Assembly (NCBI GenBank): GCA_022843605.1 | Contig: JALHNI010000073.1 | Location: 1-33,138, forward strand | DNA length: 33,138 nt | Direction: 5' to 3' | Source: Bryobacter sp. | GTDB lineage: Bacteria > Acidobacteriota > Terriglobia > Bryobacterales > Bryobacteraceae | Shown here: positions 7,184 through 14,927 of the stretch, one piece after another | Layout of the letters: each line of letters begins with the position of its first letter | Position numbering within the stretch: position 1 is the stretch's first letter | Position numbers and translations under genes: made by a program | Notes under the pieces: model-generated | The model's database searches: none | Told to the model about the DNA's origin: nothing | What the model saw: only the letters and a program-made list of their open reading frames with translations

Positions 7184-8055
7184 GCCGCCAATACGAATGT
7201 CTCTGTATGCGCATCGACCGTTAGTTCGATCGGATTCGAATAGCCTCCTCCCAGTGTGATGACCAGTGGAAGATGGCGGGTGGACTCGAGAACTAACTGG
7301 TCGCGCGCGGCCATGCCGGTGGGAGTGATCGAGAGCCGGCCCAGAGCGTCGGTAGCGAGCGCATCGACACCGGATTGATAGAAGACGATGTCGGGCGCAA
7401 AGGCGAGCACCGTGGGTAGGGCTTCGGCGACGCGAGCTAGGTACTCCTCGTCAGCTGTTTCGTCTTCGAGTTCGACGTCGAGGCGGCTTTGCTGTTTGCG
7501 GAAAGGGAAGTTGTGGCGGCCGTGGACGGAGAGGGTGTAGCTGAGCGGATCGTTGGCGAGCATGGCGGCGGTGCCATCGCCCTGGTGAACGTCGAGGTCA
7601 ATGACAGCGGCGCGGTGGATGAGGCCTTCGGCTCGGAGGGTCTTGATGGCGATCACAAGGTCGTTGAAGATGCAGTAGCCGGAGCCTTCGTCGTAGAAGG
7701 CGTGGTGGGTTCCGCCGGCGAGGGTTCCGCTCCAGCCGGATTGCACTGCCTGGTGGGCAGCGGCGAGAGTACCGCCGACGGAAGCGCAGGTCCGCTGGAC
7801 GAGCGATTCGCTCCAGGGGAAGCCGATGCGCCGCATGGCAGCAGGGTCGAGTTGGCCGGTGAGGAAGTTGCGAACGTAGGCGGCATCGTGGGCGATCTGA
7901 ATGGCGCTGGCATTGGCGAGGGGAGCGGGGTGCAAGTCAAAGAGCCCGGTGATGGCGAGGCGCTCGCGCAGGAGCCGGTATTTGGCCATGGGAAAACGAT
8001 GACCGGGGGGAAGGTCCGGTTCGTAGTGATCGCAGTAGAAGAGGCGCGGCTGCAA
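7147..8055 (-). CDS. Histone deacetylase/AcuC superfamily hydrolase
   Basis: Zinc amidohydrolase of 302 residues with the arginase/deacetylase fold. Bacterial members remove acetyl groups from lysines, polyamines or acetyl-CoA synthetase; the substrate here cannot be read from sequence. Catalytic features are the His117-His118 pair in GGTHHAFYDEGSGYCIFND, zinc ligands Asp155 and His157 in VIDLDVHQGDGTA, Asp231 in QSGVDAL, and Tyr272 in LGGGYSNP. The length is typical of class IV-like bacterial deacetylases. The predicted start is a TTG at 8055 that lacks a clear ribosome binding site; the conserved N-terminus (RLFYCDHYEPDLPPGHRFP) begins right there, so a later start is unlikely. It diverges from the hybrid kinase with only 16 bases between the two starts, and overlaps the HEPN-like gene at its 3' end. 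Confidence 0.9.
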   Translation of the reverse strand: MQPRLFYCDHYEPDLPPGHRFPMAKYRLLRERLAITGLFDLHPAPLANASAIQIAHDAAYVRNFLTGQLDPAAMRRIGFPWSESLVQRTCASVGGTLAAAHQAVQSGWSGTLAGGTHHAFYDEGSGYCIFNDLVIAIKTLRAEGLIHRAAVIDLDVHQGDGTAAMLANDPLSYTLSVHGRHNFPFRKQQSRLDVELEDETADEEYLARVAEALPTVLAFAPDIVFYQSGVDALATDALGRLSITPTGMAARDQLVLESTRHLPLVITLGGGYSNPIELTVDAHTETFVLAAQLRGLMRSETR

Positions 8056-8071
8056 TCGACAGGATACACTG

Positions 8072-10321
8072 TTGGAATTGACATCAGCCTGGTTGATTGC
8101 GGGGAGCGCTCTGTTTGCGCTCGGTTTGCTTGGTGGCGTTGCCTACCTATTGCGAGTGGATAGGCTGCGCCGGCGCGCGGAATCGCACTATCGCGGGCTG
8201 TTCGAAAACTCGTTTGACGCGGTCTTTGTGCTCGACGCGCAGAATCGGATCGTCGATGCAAACCCTCGCGCCGTGGCGCTGGTGGGCGAAAGCAAGGCCA
8301 CGATTCTCGGGTGGGACCTAGCGAAATTGCGGGGATTGATTGGCGAGTACGGCTCTCAGGTGGATCTCTCTGATCTGGGACGCGAAGGCGTTTTGCGCAA
8401 TTCTGTGACGTTTCCGTCGCCCGGCGGGGCACCCCGGACACTAGAGATTTGCGCGACGCGAACGCCCGGCGGCGGCTGCCAGGTGGCATTGCGCGAGATC
8501 ACGGAAGCGCGGCTTTACGAGCAGAGCCTGCGAAACAAGGCGGAGACGCTGCAGGCGATCATCGACGCGGTGCCGGCCGAGATCGCCGTCGTGGATCAGC
8601 AGGGAATGATTCTCCAGGTGAACCATGCGTGGCGGGGATCGATGCCGCCCGGTAAGGCGACGCCAAACGCGGGCGTGGGTCTGGCCTATGCCGAGGTTCG
8701 TGCGGCCGATGATCTGGAAGCGGTCGGCGAGGGTTTGGGAAGCGTGCTGGCGGGACGTGTTTCGCACTTCGACCGCGAGTATGCGGTGACGGGCCGCCAG
8801 GGCATTCGCTGGTATCGGCTGCTGGTGTCGCCGTTGCCGGATGGCGCGGTAGTGATGCATATCGAAACCACTGACCAGCACTTTACGGCAGCTTTGCTCG
8901 AGAAGGCAAACGAGACGCTGCAGGCGATTATCGAAGGTTCTCCGCTGCCGATTTTTGCGCTGACTCACGATGGCGTGGTGACCAGTTGGAATGCGTCAGC
9001 AGCGGCGTTGTTCGGTTGGACAGCGGAGGAGGTGCTGGGCGATCTGGTGCCGTGGGGTTGGCCGCTGCCGAAAGGCGAACGTAGCGAGGCGACGGTGAAG
9101 ACGAAGTCCGGTGGGCAGGTGGAGATCCGTTGCTGGACGCGCGCGCTGCATGGTGGCTACGTGCGGATCTGTGAGGACCTGACGGAGACGAAACGGCTGG
9201 AGCGGCAGTTGCAGCAATCGCAAAAGATGGAGGCGGTGGGGCAGTTGGCCGGTGGTGTGGCGCATGAGTTCAGTAACCTGCTGACTGTGATTCTCGGGTT
9301 CGGGCACGTCTTGACCTCGGAGTTGGAAGAGGGCAGTGCGCATCAGGCGAACGCGTACGAGGTGGTTCGCGCTGCGGAGCGCGGTGCCGGTTTGACGCGG
9401 CAACTGTTGGCCCTGGGCCGTCGGCAGGTGGTGGAGCCGCGGGCAATTGACTTGAACGAAACCGTACTAAATGTCGGGCGCATGCTGGAGCACGTTCTCG
9501 GTGAGCAGATCCATTGGCAATCGGAACTCGACGCCACGGTTCCGCAGATTTTTGCCGATCCCGGGCAAGTGGAGCAGGTGATTCTGAACCTGGCATTGAA
9601 CGCCAAAGACGCTATGCCCAGTGGCGGGACTTTGACTTTGCGTACATCGGGCCCGGAGGCGCTACCGAGTGGCCAAGCCGGTGGCGATTTTGTGCGGCTG
9701 ACGGTGATCGATGAAGGCCACGGCATGAGCGACGAGGTGAAAACGCACATCTTTGAGCCATTCTTCACGACAAAGGCACCGGGGCAGGGCACGGGACTGG
9801 GTTTGGCCATGGTCTACGGGATTGTGCGGAAGAGCGGCGGCGAGATCAACGTTCAGAGCGTGACAGGCCAGGGGACGCGTTTCGATGTCTTCTTTCCCGC
9901 GCTTCGGCCGAGGATGGAGGAGCAACCTCGTGCGGCGGCGGGCGTGGGACGCCGAGGCTCCGAGATGATTCTGGTGCTGGAAGACGAGGCTGGCGTACGC
10001 GACTTGTTGCGAGATTCGCTGGAGCGACGTGGTTACCGGGTGCTGACGGCGGCAACCTTTGCCGAGGCCCGCACCCTGTTTGAGCGGCATCGGCGGGAGA
10101 TTTCGCTGTTGCTGACGGACGTGATTGTCCCGCAGGGCAATGTCGGCGAGATGGCCCGAGAGTTTGAGGGGCGTCAACCGGGATTGCGTGTGATCTACAT
10201 GTCGGGGTATCCGGAGAGCGTGTTGGAACAGCAGCGGATCAGCGGGGTATTCTTACCAAAGCCATTTACGCCGGGGGAGTTGGCGGATCGGTTGCGATCC
10301 GTACTGGATGGAGGGAAATAG
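8072..10321 (+). CDS. Hybrid sensor histidine kinase with PAS domains and C-terminal receiver
   Basis: A 749-residue membrane-anchored kinase. One transmembrane segment (about 7-27) is followed by three PAS-like regions (about 38-145, 155-270, 279-372), a HisKA domain with phospho-acceptor His398 in GGVAHEFSN, and a HATPase_c domain with N box Asn510, G1 DEGHGMS and G2 GTGLGLAM. The C-terminal receiver (about 632-745) has Glu637/Asp638, acceptor Asp683 (LLTDVIVP) and Lys730 (LPKPF), and looks functional. The linker ETLQAII occurs before both the second and third PAS regions, pointing to internal duplication. The start is probably TTG 8072 with AGGAT six bases before it; TTG 8078 is possible. 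No separate response regulator gene adjoins it, so an output partner must be elsewhere. The signal is unknown. Confidence 0.9.
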   Translation: MELTSAWLIAGSALFALGLLGGVAYLLRVDRLRRRAESHYRGLFENSFDAVFVLDAQNRIVDANPRAVALVGESKATILGWDLAKLRGLIGEYGSQVDLSDLGREGVLRNSVTFPSPGGAPRTLEICATRTPGGGCQVALREITEARLYEQSLRNKAETLQAIIDAVPAEIAVVDQQGMILQVNHAWRGSMPPGKATPNAGVGLAYAEVRAADDLEAVGEGLGSVLAGRVSHFDREYAVTGRQGIRWYRLLVSPLPDGAVVMHIETTDQHFTAALLEKANETLQAIIEGSPLPIFALTHDGVVTSWNASAAALFGWTAEEVLGDLVPWGWPLPKGERSEATVKTKSGGQVEIRCWTRALHGGYVRICEDLTETKRLERQLQQSQKMEAVGQLAGGVAHEFSNLLTVILGFGHVLTSELEEGSAHQANAYEVVRAAERGAGLTRQLLALGRRQVVEPRAIDLNETVLNVGRMLEHVLGEQIHWQSELDATVPQIFADPGQVEQVILNLALNAKDAMPSGGTLTLRTSGPEALPSGQAGGDFVRLTVIDEGHGMSDEVKTHIFEPFFTTKAPGQGTGLGLAMVYGIVRKSGGEINVQSVTGQGTRFDVFFPALRPRMEEQPRAAAGVGRRGSEMILVLEDEAGVRDLLRDSLERRGYRVLTAATFAEARTLFERHRREISLLLTDVIVPQGNVGEMAREFEGRQPGLRVIYMSGYPESVLEQQRISGVFLPKPFTPGELADRLRSVLDGGK

Positions 10322-10325
10322 AGCT

Positions 10326-10401
10326 TGGAGCCGGCGCTCGGGTTCGAACCGAGGACCTTCCGATTACAAATCGGGAGCTCTACCAACTGAGCTACGCCGG
10401 C
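10326..10401 (-). tRNA. tRNA-Thr (anticodon TGT), CCA encoded
   Basis: A complete 76-nt cloverleaf on the minus strand. The acceptor stem is GCCGGCG/CGCCGGC, the D stem GCTC/GAGC, the anticodon loop TTTGTAA with anticodon TGT reading ACA, and the T arm CTCGG-TTCGAAC-CCGAG. The discriminator is T, as usual for threonine, and CCA is encoded. The first anticodon-stem pair (27-43) is a C-A mismatch; every other stem pair is Watson-Crick. It lies antisense between the hybrid kinase and lipoprotein genes, so it needs its own promoter, which I could not identify. Confidence 0.96.
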
Positions 10402-10451
10402 GTCTGCTTCTAGTACAGCATCCGTTCCTTGGGAGTGTCAAACTGGGAGGG

Positions 10452-10841
10452 ATGATGCATTGCGGGTTGCTGATCACGACGCTGATGCTGCTGGCGGCTT
10501 GCGGCGGTGGGCCGGCGAATCCGGTTTATCCGCGCGCGGTGAAGGGCTACGCTCTGAGCGGTGAGCAGGTGCTAACCGGTGAGCGCGTGCCGGACTACGT
10601 GAAACCGACTGGGGTCGTTCGCGCGGTGCAACTGGCGTATCAGGGCAGCAATCCGGTGCAGGTGACGGTGTTTGAGACGACGGGCTCTTCAGTGGCTTTC
10701 GAGGCCCTGCAGACCTGGCGGGCGCAGGACGGGAAGCGGGCGGTGCACGCGGGGCGGTACTTCCTGGTGGGTCAAGCGGAGAAGCCGGATCCAGCGGCGC
10801 TCGATGCATTTCTGACTGAGTTTGAGAAGCAACTGCAATGA
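10452..10841 (+). CDS. Small lipoprotein of unknown function
   Basis: A 129-residue (or 128, from ATG 10455) lipoprotein. The N-terminus has a hydrophobic signal ending in a lipobox, LLAACGGG, so Cys should be lipidated and the protein anchored in a membrane facing the periplasm. The mature part is a small alpha/beta domain (VRAVQLAYQG, VQVTVFETTGSSVAFEALQTW, GRYFLVGQA) that I do not recognise with certainty. An open frame continues upstream to 10308, but that extension runs antisense through the tRNA gene and is not part of the protein. GGGAGG at 10445-10450 lies one base from ATG 10452 and four from ATG 10455, which favours the second. The stop overlaps the transglutaminase start (ATGA), indicating translational coupling. 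Confidence 0.75.
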   Translation: MMHCGLLITTLMLLAACGGGPANPVYPRAVKGYALSGEQVLTGERVPDYVKPTGVVRAVQLAYQGSNPVQVTVFETTGSSVAFEALQTWRAQDGKRAVHAGRYFLVGQAEKPDPAALDAFLTEFEKQLQ

Positions 10842-12946
10842 CGGCGACACCGGCACTCGAACGGGTACATGAGATCGGCCTGTTGGGCATGATCGCCAGC
10901 GGCTACTTCGCGGTGGCGGGATCGGGAACGCTGGATCCGCTGACGGCGGTGTTAACCGGGGCCGGGCTGCTGTGGCGATTGTTGCAGGTGTTGGGCTACC
11001 TGCGCTGGACGATACCCACGCGATGGATCAGTTGGGCGACGTTCGGCTACATCCTGTTGTATCCGATCGACTATCTTTATCTGTCGGACCAGGATTTCGT
11101 TCGGGCAACCGTTCACCTGGTGTTCTATCTGGCAGTCGTCAAAATACTGACGGTGAGTTCAGAGCGGGACTACTTGTATCTGAAGGTGCTGGCCTTTCTT
11201 GAATTGTTAGCGGCGGCAGTGGTGAGCGTCAGCCTGAATTTCTTTATCTGGCTGGCGGTGTTCCTGTTGTTCAGCATCGCTACGTTTGCGACTTCGGAGG
11301 TGCGGAAGTCGGCGGCGGGTGAGCGCCTGGTGGTACGGAGCGCGTTGCACGGCTTTGGTTGGCGACTTACAGGCGCTACTCTGTGCGTGGCCTTTGGGGT
11401 TCTGCTGTTGGCGGTGGCCCTGTTCTTCGTTCTGCCGCGCACGACGCGGGCGGCGCTCCAGGCCTGGGTAGATCCGCGCTATCACTTGAGCGGTTTCTCG
11501 AACCAAGTCGTGCTCGGGCAAATCGGCGAGATCCGGTTACGGCGGGAACCGGTGATGCACGTTCGGGTGGAAGGCAACGATTCGATTGAAGGGATTAAAT
11601 GGCGGGGAGCGGCGTTGATCCAGTTCAATGGCCGCGCATGGCAAACGAGGGTGACCGACCGGAGCCGGATTCCCAGGGCGAATGGCGTGGCGCAACTTGC
11701 TGACTCCAGTCAGTTGCGCAGAAAGGGACGGCGGATCGCGTACGAGGTCCAGTTGCGTCCGACAGGTACGGATACGGTCTTCGTGGCGGGCGTGCCGGAG
11801 TTCCTGGAGTTTGGCGCGAGGGTGTTTCGGACCGGAACGGCGAGTCTGTTTAGCGCTGACATACCATCGCGAGTGATCCGTTATAGTGCTCGCAGTTTCG
11901 TGAAGGATGATGAGGCGCCGGGCGATGCGCCGGGACCGGATGACAAGCTGTACCTGCAGTTGCCATCGCTGGATCCGCGAATCCGGGCGTTGGCACATGA
12001 GTGGGCTGCCGCCGTCGGGTCAGCCGATGAAGGTGCGACCGATGAGGTCCGCGCCAGGGAACTCGACCGGCGGTTGCGTACTTCTTATAAGTATTCGGTG
12101 GACTTACTCGAACGCGAAGTAAGCGATCCGCTGGCCTATTTCCTGTTCGATCGCGGGAAAGGGCACTGTGAGTATTTTGCTTCGGCGTTGGCGGTGATGC
12201 TGCGCGTTGAGGGAATCCCATCACGGGTGATTACCGGCTTCCAGACGGGCGAGATGAATCCCGTTAGCGGATTGTATGTGGTTCGGGCGTCCGATGCGCA
12301 TAGTTGGGTGGAGGCGTTTATTGAGGGGAAGGGCTGGGTGACGCTGGATCCGACGCCGGCTGCGAATCAGACTGACGAGATCGCAACGCTGATGAATAAG
12401 GCCAGTCAATATTTCGACGCGCTTGAGACGTTCTGGCAGGACTGGGTGCTGGCCTACGACATTGACCAGCAAGTGGGCCTGGCCGTAAAAGTGGATCAAG
12501 CCCGCAGGGGCCTACATCTGGATTGGCTGCGTGACTGGGGCGACAAGCTGAAAGCCTGGGCGCGCTGGGTGTCGAACGCCGATGGCCGTTTCTACGCGGT
12601 GATCGGGTTTCTGTCGTTGATCGCATTGACGGGGCGTTACTGGGTGCCACGTTTGGCCTGGTGGTGGCATGCACGGCTACAACAGCGCCGGTTTGGCGCG
12701 GGGAAGGCGAAGGGTCGCGATGCGACGGTGGTTTATGTACGGATGCTGGAGTATCTGCGGCGTAAGGGTTACGAGAAACCTGCTTGGGTGACTCCGAATG
12801 AGTTTGCGGCGATGCTGCGCGATACGCCTTATGCCAAGCCGGTGTCGGAGTTAACCGCGCTGTACTATCAGGTTCGCTATGGAACTGATCCGGCGTTGGG
12901 CTCGCGCTTGTTTGCGCTGCTGGAGACGATTGAGTCGTCGCGCTAA
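10838..12946 (+). CDS. TgpA-like membrane transglutaminase-domain protein
   Basis: A 702-residue membrane protein with the layout of TgpA. A cluster of five or six transmembrane segments lies in about 12-198, followed by an extracytoplasmic region with a papain-like transglutaminase core (about 380-510), one transmembrane segment near 585-606, and a cytoplasmic C-terminal tail resembling DUF4129. The catalytic triad is Cys443 (GHCEYFASALAVMLR), His488 (SDAHSWVEAF) and Asp504 (WVTLDPTP). Members are thought to act as transglutaminases or proteases at the envelope; the substrate is unknown. In many bacteria the family sits beside DUF58 and MoxR genes, but here its only partner is the coupled lipoprotein. 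A hairpin at 12961-12988 follows the gene. Confidence 0.88.
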   Translation: MTATPALERVHEIGLLGMIASGYFAVAGSGTLDPLTAVLTGAGLLWRLLQVLGYLRWTIPTRWISWATFGYILLYPIDYLYLSDQDFVRATVHLVFYLAVVKILTVSSERDYLYLKVLAFLELLAAAVVSVSLNFFIWLAVFLLFSIATFATSEVRKSAAGERLVVRSALHGFGWRLTGATLCVAFGVLLLAVALFFVLPRTTRAALQAWVDPRYHLSGFSNQVVLGQIGEIRLRREPVMHVRVEGNDSIEGIKWRGAALIQFNGRAWQTRVTDRSRIPRANGVAQLADSSQLRRKGRRIAYEVQLRPTGTDTVFVAGVPEFLEFGARVFRTGTASLFSADIPSRVIRYSARSFVKDDEAPGDAPGPDDKLYLQLPSLDPRIRALAHEWAAAVGSADEGATDEVRARELDRRLRTSYKYSVDLLEREVSDPLAYFLFDRGKGHCEYFASALAVMLRVEGIPSRVITGFQTGEMNPVSGLYVVRASDAHSWVEAFIEGKGWVTLDPTPAANQTDEIATLMNKASQYFDALETFWQDWVLAYDIDQQVGLAVKVDQARRGLHLDWLRDWGDKLKAWARWVSNADGRFYAVIGFLSLIALTGRYWVPRLAWWWHARLQQRRFGAGKAKGRDATVVYVRMLEYLRRKGYEKPAWVTPNEFAAMLRDTPYAKPVSELTALYYQVRYGTDPALGSRLFALLETIESSR

Positions 12947-12960
12947 GTCGATTCCGAGCG

Positions 12961-12988
12961 CGGGGCGATGAGTGCGCTCACCGCCCCG
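12961..12988. terminator. Hairpin between convergent genes, possible terminator
   Basis: CGGGGCG pairs with CGCCCCG, then a 2x2 internal loop, then GAG/CTC closed by a TGCG tetraloop. It lies 15 bases after the transglutaminase stop and ten before the stop of the convergent small membrane protein gene, as expected for a shared terminator. The T-tract is poor (GATGTTTGG), so the call is moderate. Confidence 0.5.
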
Positions 12989-12997
12989 ATGTTTGGC

Positions 12998-13267
12998 TTA
13001 CAGTAAACCAGAACGGCGCAGACCATCGTAGACAAAGACGGTACCCAGGCAGAGCCCAAGCGCGACGTCCACGAAAGTAAGTCGACGTCGCCAATGGTCA
13101 ATCCGGCTGAGGCGGCGCTCCATGGCATTTTGCTCCGCAATGAGCGGAGCCTCCGCGTCGGCCAGGTGGAGGAGGTCGTCCTCCTTCAGCGAGACAAAGT
13201 ATCGATAAGCAACGAGGCCCAGCACCGCGAGAGTGAGGGCAATCCAGAGCAAGAAACCGTAAAGCAT
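12998..13267 (-). CDS. Small two-helix membrane protein, unknown
   Basis: An 89-residue protein with a transmembrane helix at about 3-22 (LWIALTLAVLGLVAYRYF), a charged middle section that is probably helical (LKEDDLLHLADAEAPLIAEQNAMERRLSRID), and a second transmembrane helix near 68-86. I do not recognise the family. The open frame runs upstream to 13588, but AGGAGG at 13277-13282 (minus strand) lies nine bases before the ATG at 13267 and fixes the start. It follows the methyltransferase gene by 31 bases on the same strand and may be co-transcribed with it. Confidence 0.7.
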   Translation of the reverse strand: MLYGFLLWIALTLAVLGLVAYRYFVSLKEDDLLHLADAEAPLIAEQNAMERRLSRIDHWRRRLTFVDVALGLCLGTVFVYDGLRRSGLL

Positions 13268-13298
13268 AGGCTCGAGCCTCCTGGCAATGTATCTACTC

Positions 13299-14849
13299 CT
13301 AATTTTCGCCGGATGCAAGGGGTAAGTTACGAGGAAGTCGCGCGATGAGAGACCGGAGAAACTGCTTGAGCGCGCGAAAGGGATTCGCGTGCAATTCGGC
13401 TGAGTGGAGGCGTTCCGCCACGAGTTCTGATTCAATGCGGAGGGCCCAAGCGGTGCGTTCGGCGAGTTCGCGATCCAGGTTCTGAGCCCACTCCGTGCGC
13501 GTCTCGAGTTCGGCGGTGAGTTGGCTGACCGCGGTGACCTGCTCCGCGAGATCGGTGGCGAGATGCTGGGCCCAAGCAGTGCGTTCATTGAGCTGTGACT
13601 CGAGATTCTGAGCCCAAAGCGTGCGGTCGATGACGTCCTGCTCGAGTCCGAGGGCCCAAGTCGTGTGACGAGCGGATTCGTCGCGCCAATGCAATGCCTG
13701 GGCGGTACGCTGCTCTACCTCCGTTTGAAGTCCACGCACCCATGCCGTTCGTGAGGCTACAAGTTGGGCGGATTCGGCCAGATGGTGACAGACGAGTTCT
13801 AATTGCGGCTGCGCGGGATGCGGCCACGCCGACCATTCATAGGGAGCCGGTATTGGTTCGCCCGTCGGCCTTGGCGTATGTTCTGGACTCCGTACGAAGC
13901 GGCGCAGATCCGTGCCGCGCAGCGTAGTCGGATGCGGTGTGGTGCGGCAGATGGCGAGAAGATGGGTGGGCGTGAGATTGCCGGAGGCGATCTCGAAGTC
14001 ATCACGGGCGTGAACCCGATCGAGGAACGCGCGGTCATAGGGCTGGTCTAGGTCAAAGTGGGCGCCAAAGGAGCGGTCGATGAACGGGTCGATGAGATTG
14101 CCGAAGGGAATGAAGGTGTGAAAGTGGAAACGGTCGAGGAGGAGCGGCAGAATATCTTGGGCGCGAACGCCCTCGAAGCCTTCGCCCGAGCAGTCCCAAT
14201 CCGCAAAGGTCTCTTCGTAGCGATGGAGCTTCTGGTTGAAACGGTAGGAAGGAGGGAGTTCCCGCCAAAAATCGCGAACCTGTCGAAGTGCCTCGGGCCA
14301 GCGCAGGTGACCGTTACGGCCGATCATGTCCGAGATGGCGAATACCCCTTGGGGGTGCAGGCTACGTTTTATCTCTTCGAAGAGGCCCTCAAGCTGAATA
14401 ACATGATGAAGGCTTTGGTTGGCGATGATGGCGTGATAGGTCCGCTGGGCTCTCCAGTGGTTGAAATCGGCGAGGACGAATTGGAGATGATCGGCGAGAT
14501 GGGCCTGATGAGCCGCGGCTTGGCCGCGGGCGAGCATTTCGGGGTTAAGGTCAAGACATTCAATGCGGAAGTTGTCGTGGCCGAGGTTGCGCAGTTGGGC
14601 GGCAAGCTTGAGTTCCAGATCGGCATTTCCGGCACCGATGCTCAGGATCTGAGTGCGAGGGTGGAGGGTGCATTGGACGGCAAGACTTTGCAGGAACATT
14701 TCATCGGGCGAGCGAAAACCGTGGGCGAGTAACTTGGGAAGTAAGTAGCGGTTCGACCAATAATGGAAAGCGTCCGGCAATCGATGGACATCCAAGTTGC
14801 CGGAAAATATAGCACGTTCTTTTTCCAGCGCAGCCTGATAACTGATCAT
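13299..14849 (-). CDS. SAM-dependent methyltransferase with C-terminal tandem coiled-coil repeats
   Basis: A 516-residue protein. Residues about 60-180 form a class I Rossmann methyltransferase: motif I is ILSIGAGNADLELKL, an acidic residue ends strand 2 (IECLDLNPEML), then come FVLADFNHW and the strand-4 region YHAIIANQSLHHV. Residues 180-305 continue the globular part. A Pro-rich linker (about 303-350) leads into eight tandem 14-residue units (367-478), then a basic tail. Such methyltransferases often modify sugars or lipids in surface polysaccharide or secondary metabolite pathways; the substrate here is unknown. ATG 14849 is preferred to an upstream in-frame TTG at 14864 because GGAGG lies five bases before it. 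A hairpin terminator lies directly upstream of that ribosome binding site. Confidence 0.87.
   Translation of the reverse strand: MISYQAALEKERAIFSGNLDVHRLPDAFHYWSNRYLLPKLLAHGFRSPDEMFLQSLAVQCTLHPRTQILSIGAGNADLELKLAAQLRNLGHDNFRIECLDLNPEMLARGQAAAHQAHLADHLQFVLADFNHWRAQRTYHAIIANQSLHHVIQLEGLFEEIKRSLHPQGVFAISDMIGRNGHLRWPEALRQVRDFWRELPPSYRFNQKLHRYEETFADWDCSGEGFEGVRAQDILPLLLDRFHFHTFIPFGNLIDPFIDRSFGAHFDLDQPYDRAFLDRVHARDDFEIASGNLTPTHLLAICRTTPHPTTLRGTDLRRFVRSPEHTPRPTGEPIPAPYEWSAWPHPAQPQLELVCHHLAESAQLVASRTAWVRGLQTEVEQRTAQALHWRDESARHTTWALGLEQDVIDRTLWAQNLESQLNERTAWAQHLATDLAEQVTAVSQLTAELETRTEWAQNLDRELAERTAWALRIESELVAERLHSAELHANPFRALKQFLRSLIARLPRNLPLASGEN
13416..13751 (-). repeat. Eight tandem 42-base units encoding a 14-residue coiled-coil repeat
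   Basis: Units begin at residues 367, 381, 395, 409, 423, 437, 451 and 465 of the methyltransferase with consensus RTxWAxxLExxLxE. Five units start RT and a sixth HT. Fourteen residues equal two heptads, with Trp, Leu and Leu/Val recurring at hydrophobic positions and charged residues between, so a long parallel coiled coil for oligomerisation or partner binding is likely. The unit at 437 is the most diverged. A single residue insertion breaks the phase after 478. Confidence 0.85.
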
Positions 14850-14861
14850 CCTCACCTCCCG

Positions 14862-14897
14862 CAAAAATAGGGCAAACTCCCCGGAGGGAGTTTGCCC
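14862..14897 (-). terminator. Intrinsic terminator after the ferritin-like gene
   Basis: Two perfect 12-base arms (GGGCAAACTCCC and GGGAGTTTGCCC) are closed by a four-base loop at 14882-14885. On the minus strand they are followed by TATTTTTGC. This is a strong rho-independent terminator about 30 bases after the stop of the ferritin-like gene (14928). The ribosome binding site of the next minus-strand gene begins right after the T-tract. Confidence 0.9.
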
Positions 14898-14927
14898 GTT
14901 AGTTTACTCCCTATCGGAGCGAGTCAG

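Noticed and set aside
10308..10451. N-terminal extension of the lipoprotein open frame
   Set aside because: It would translate the antisense strand of the tRNA gene; the lipobox signal and GGGAGG place the start at 10452 or 10455.
13268..13588. Upstream extension of the 89-residue membrane protein
   Set aside because: It overlaps the methyltransferase coding sequence in another frame, and a good AGGAGG fixes the start at 13267.
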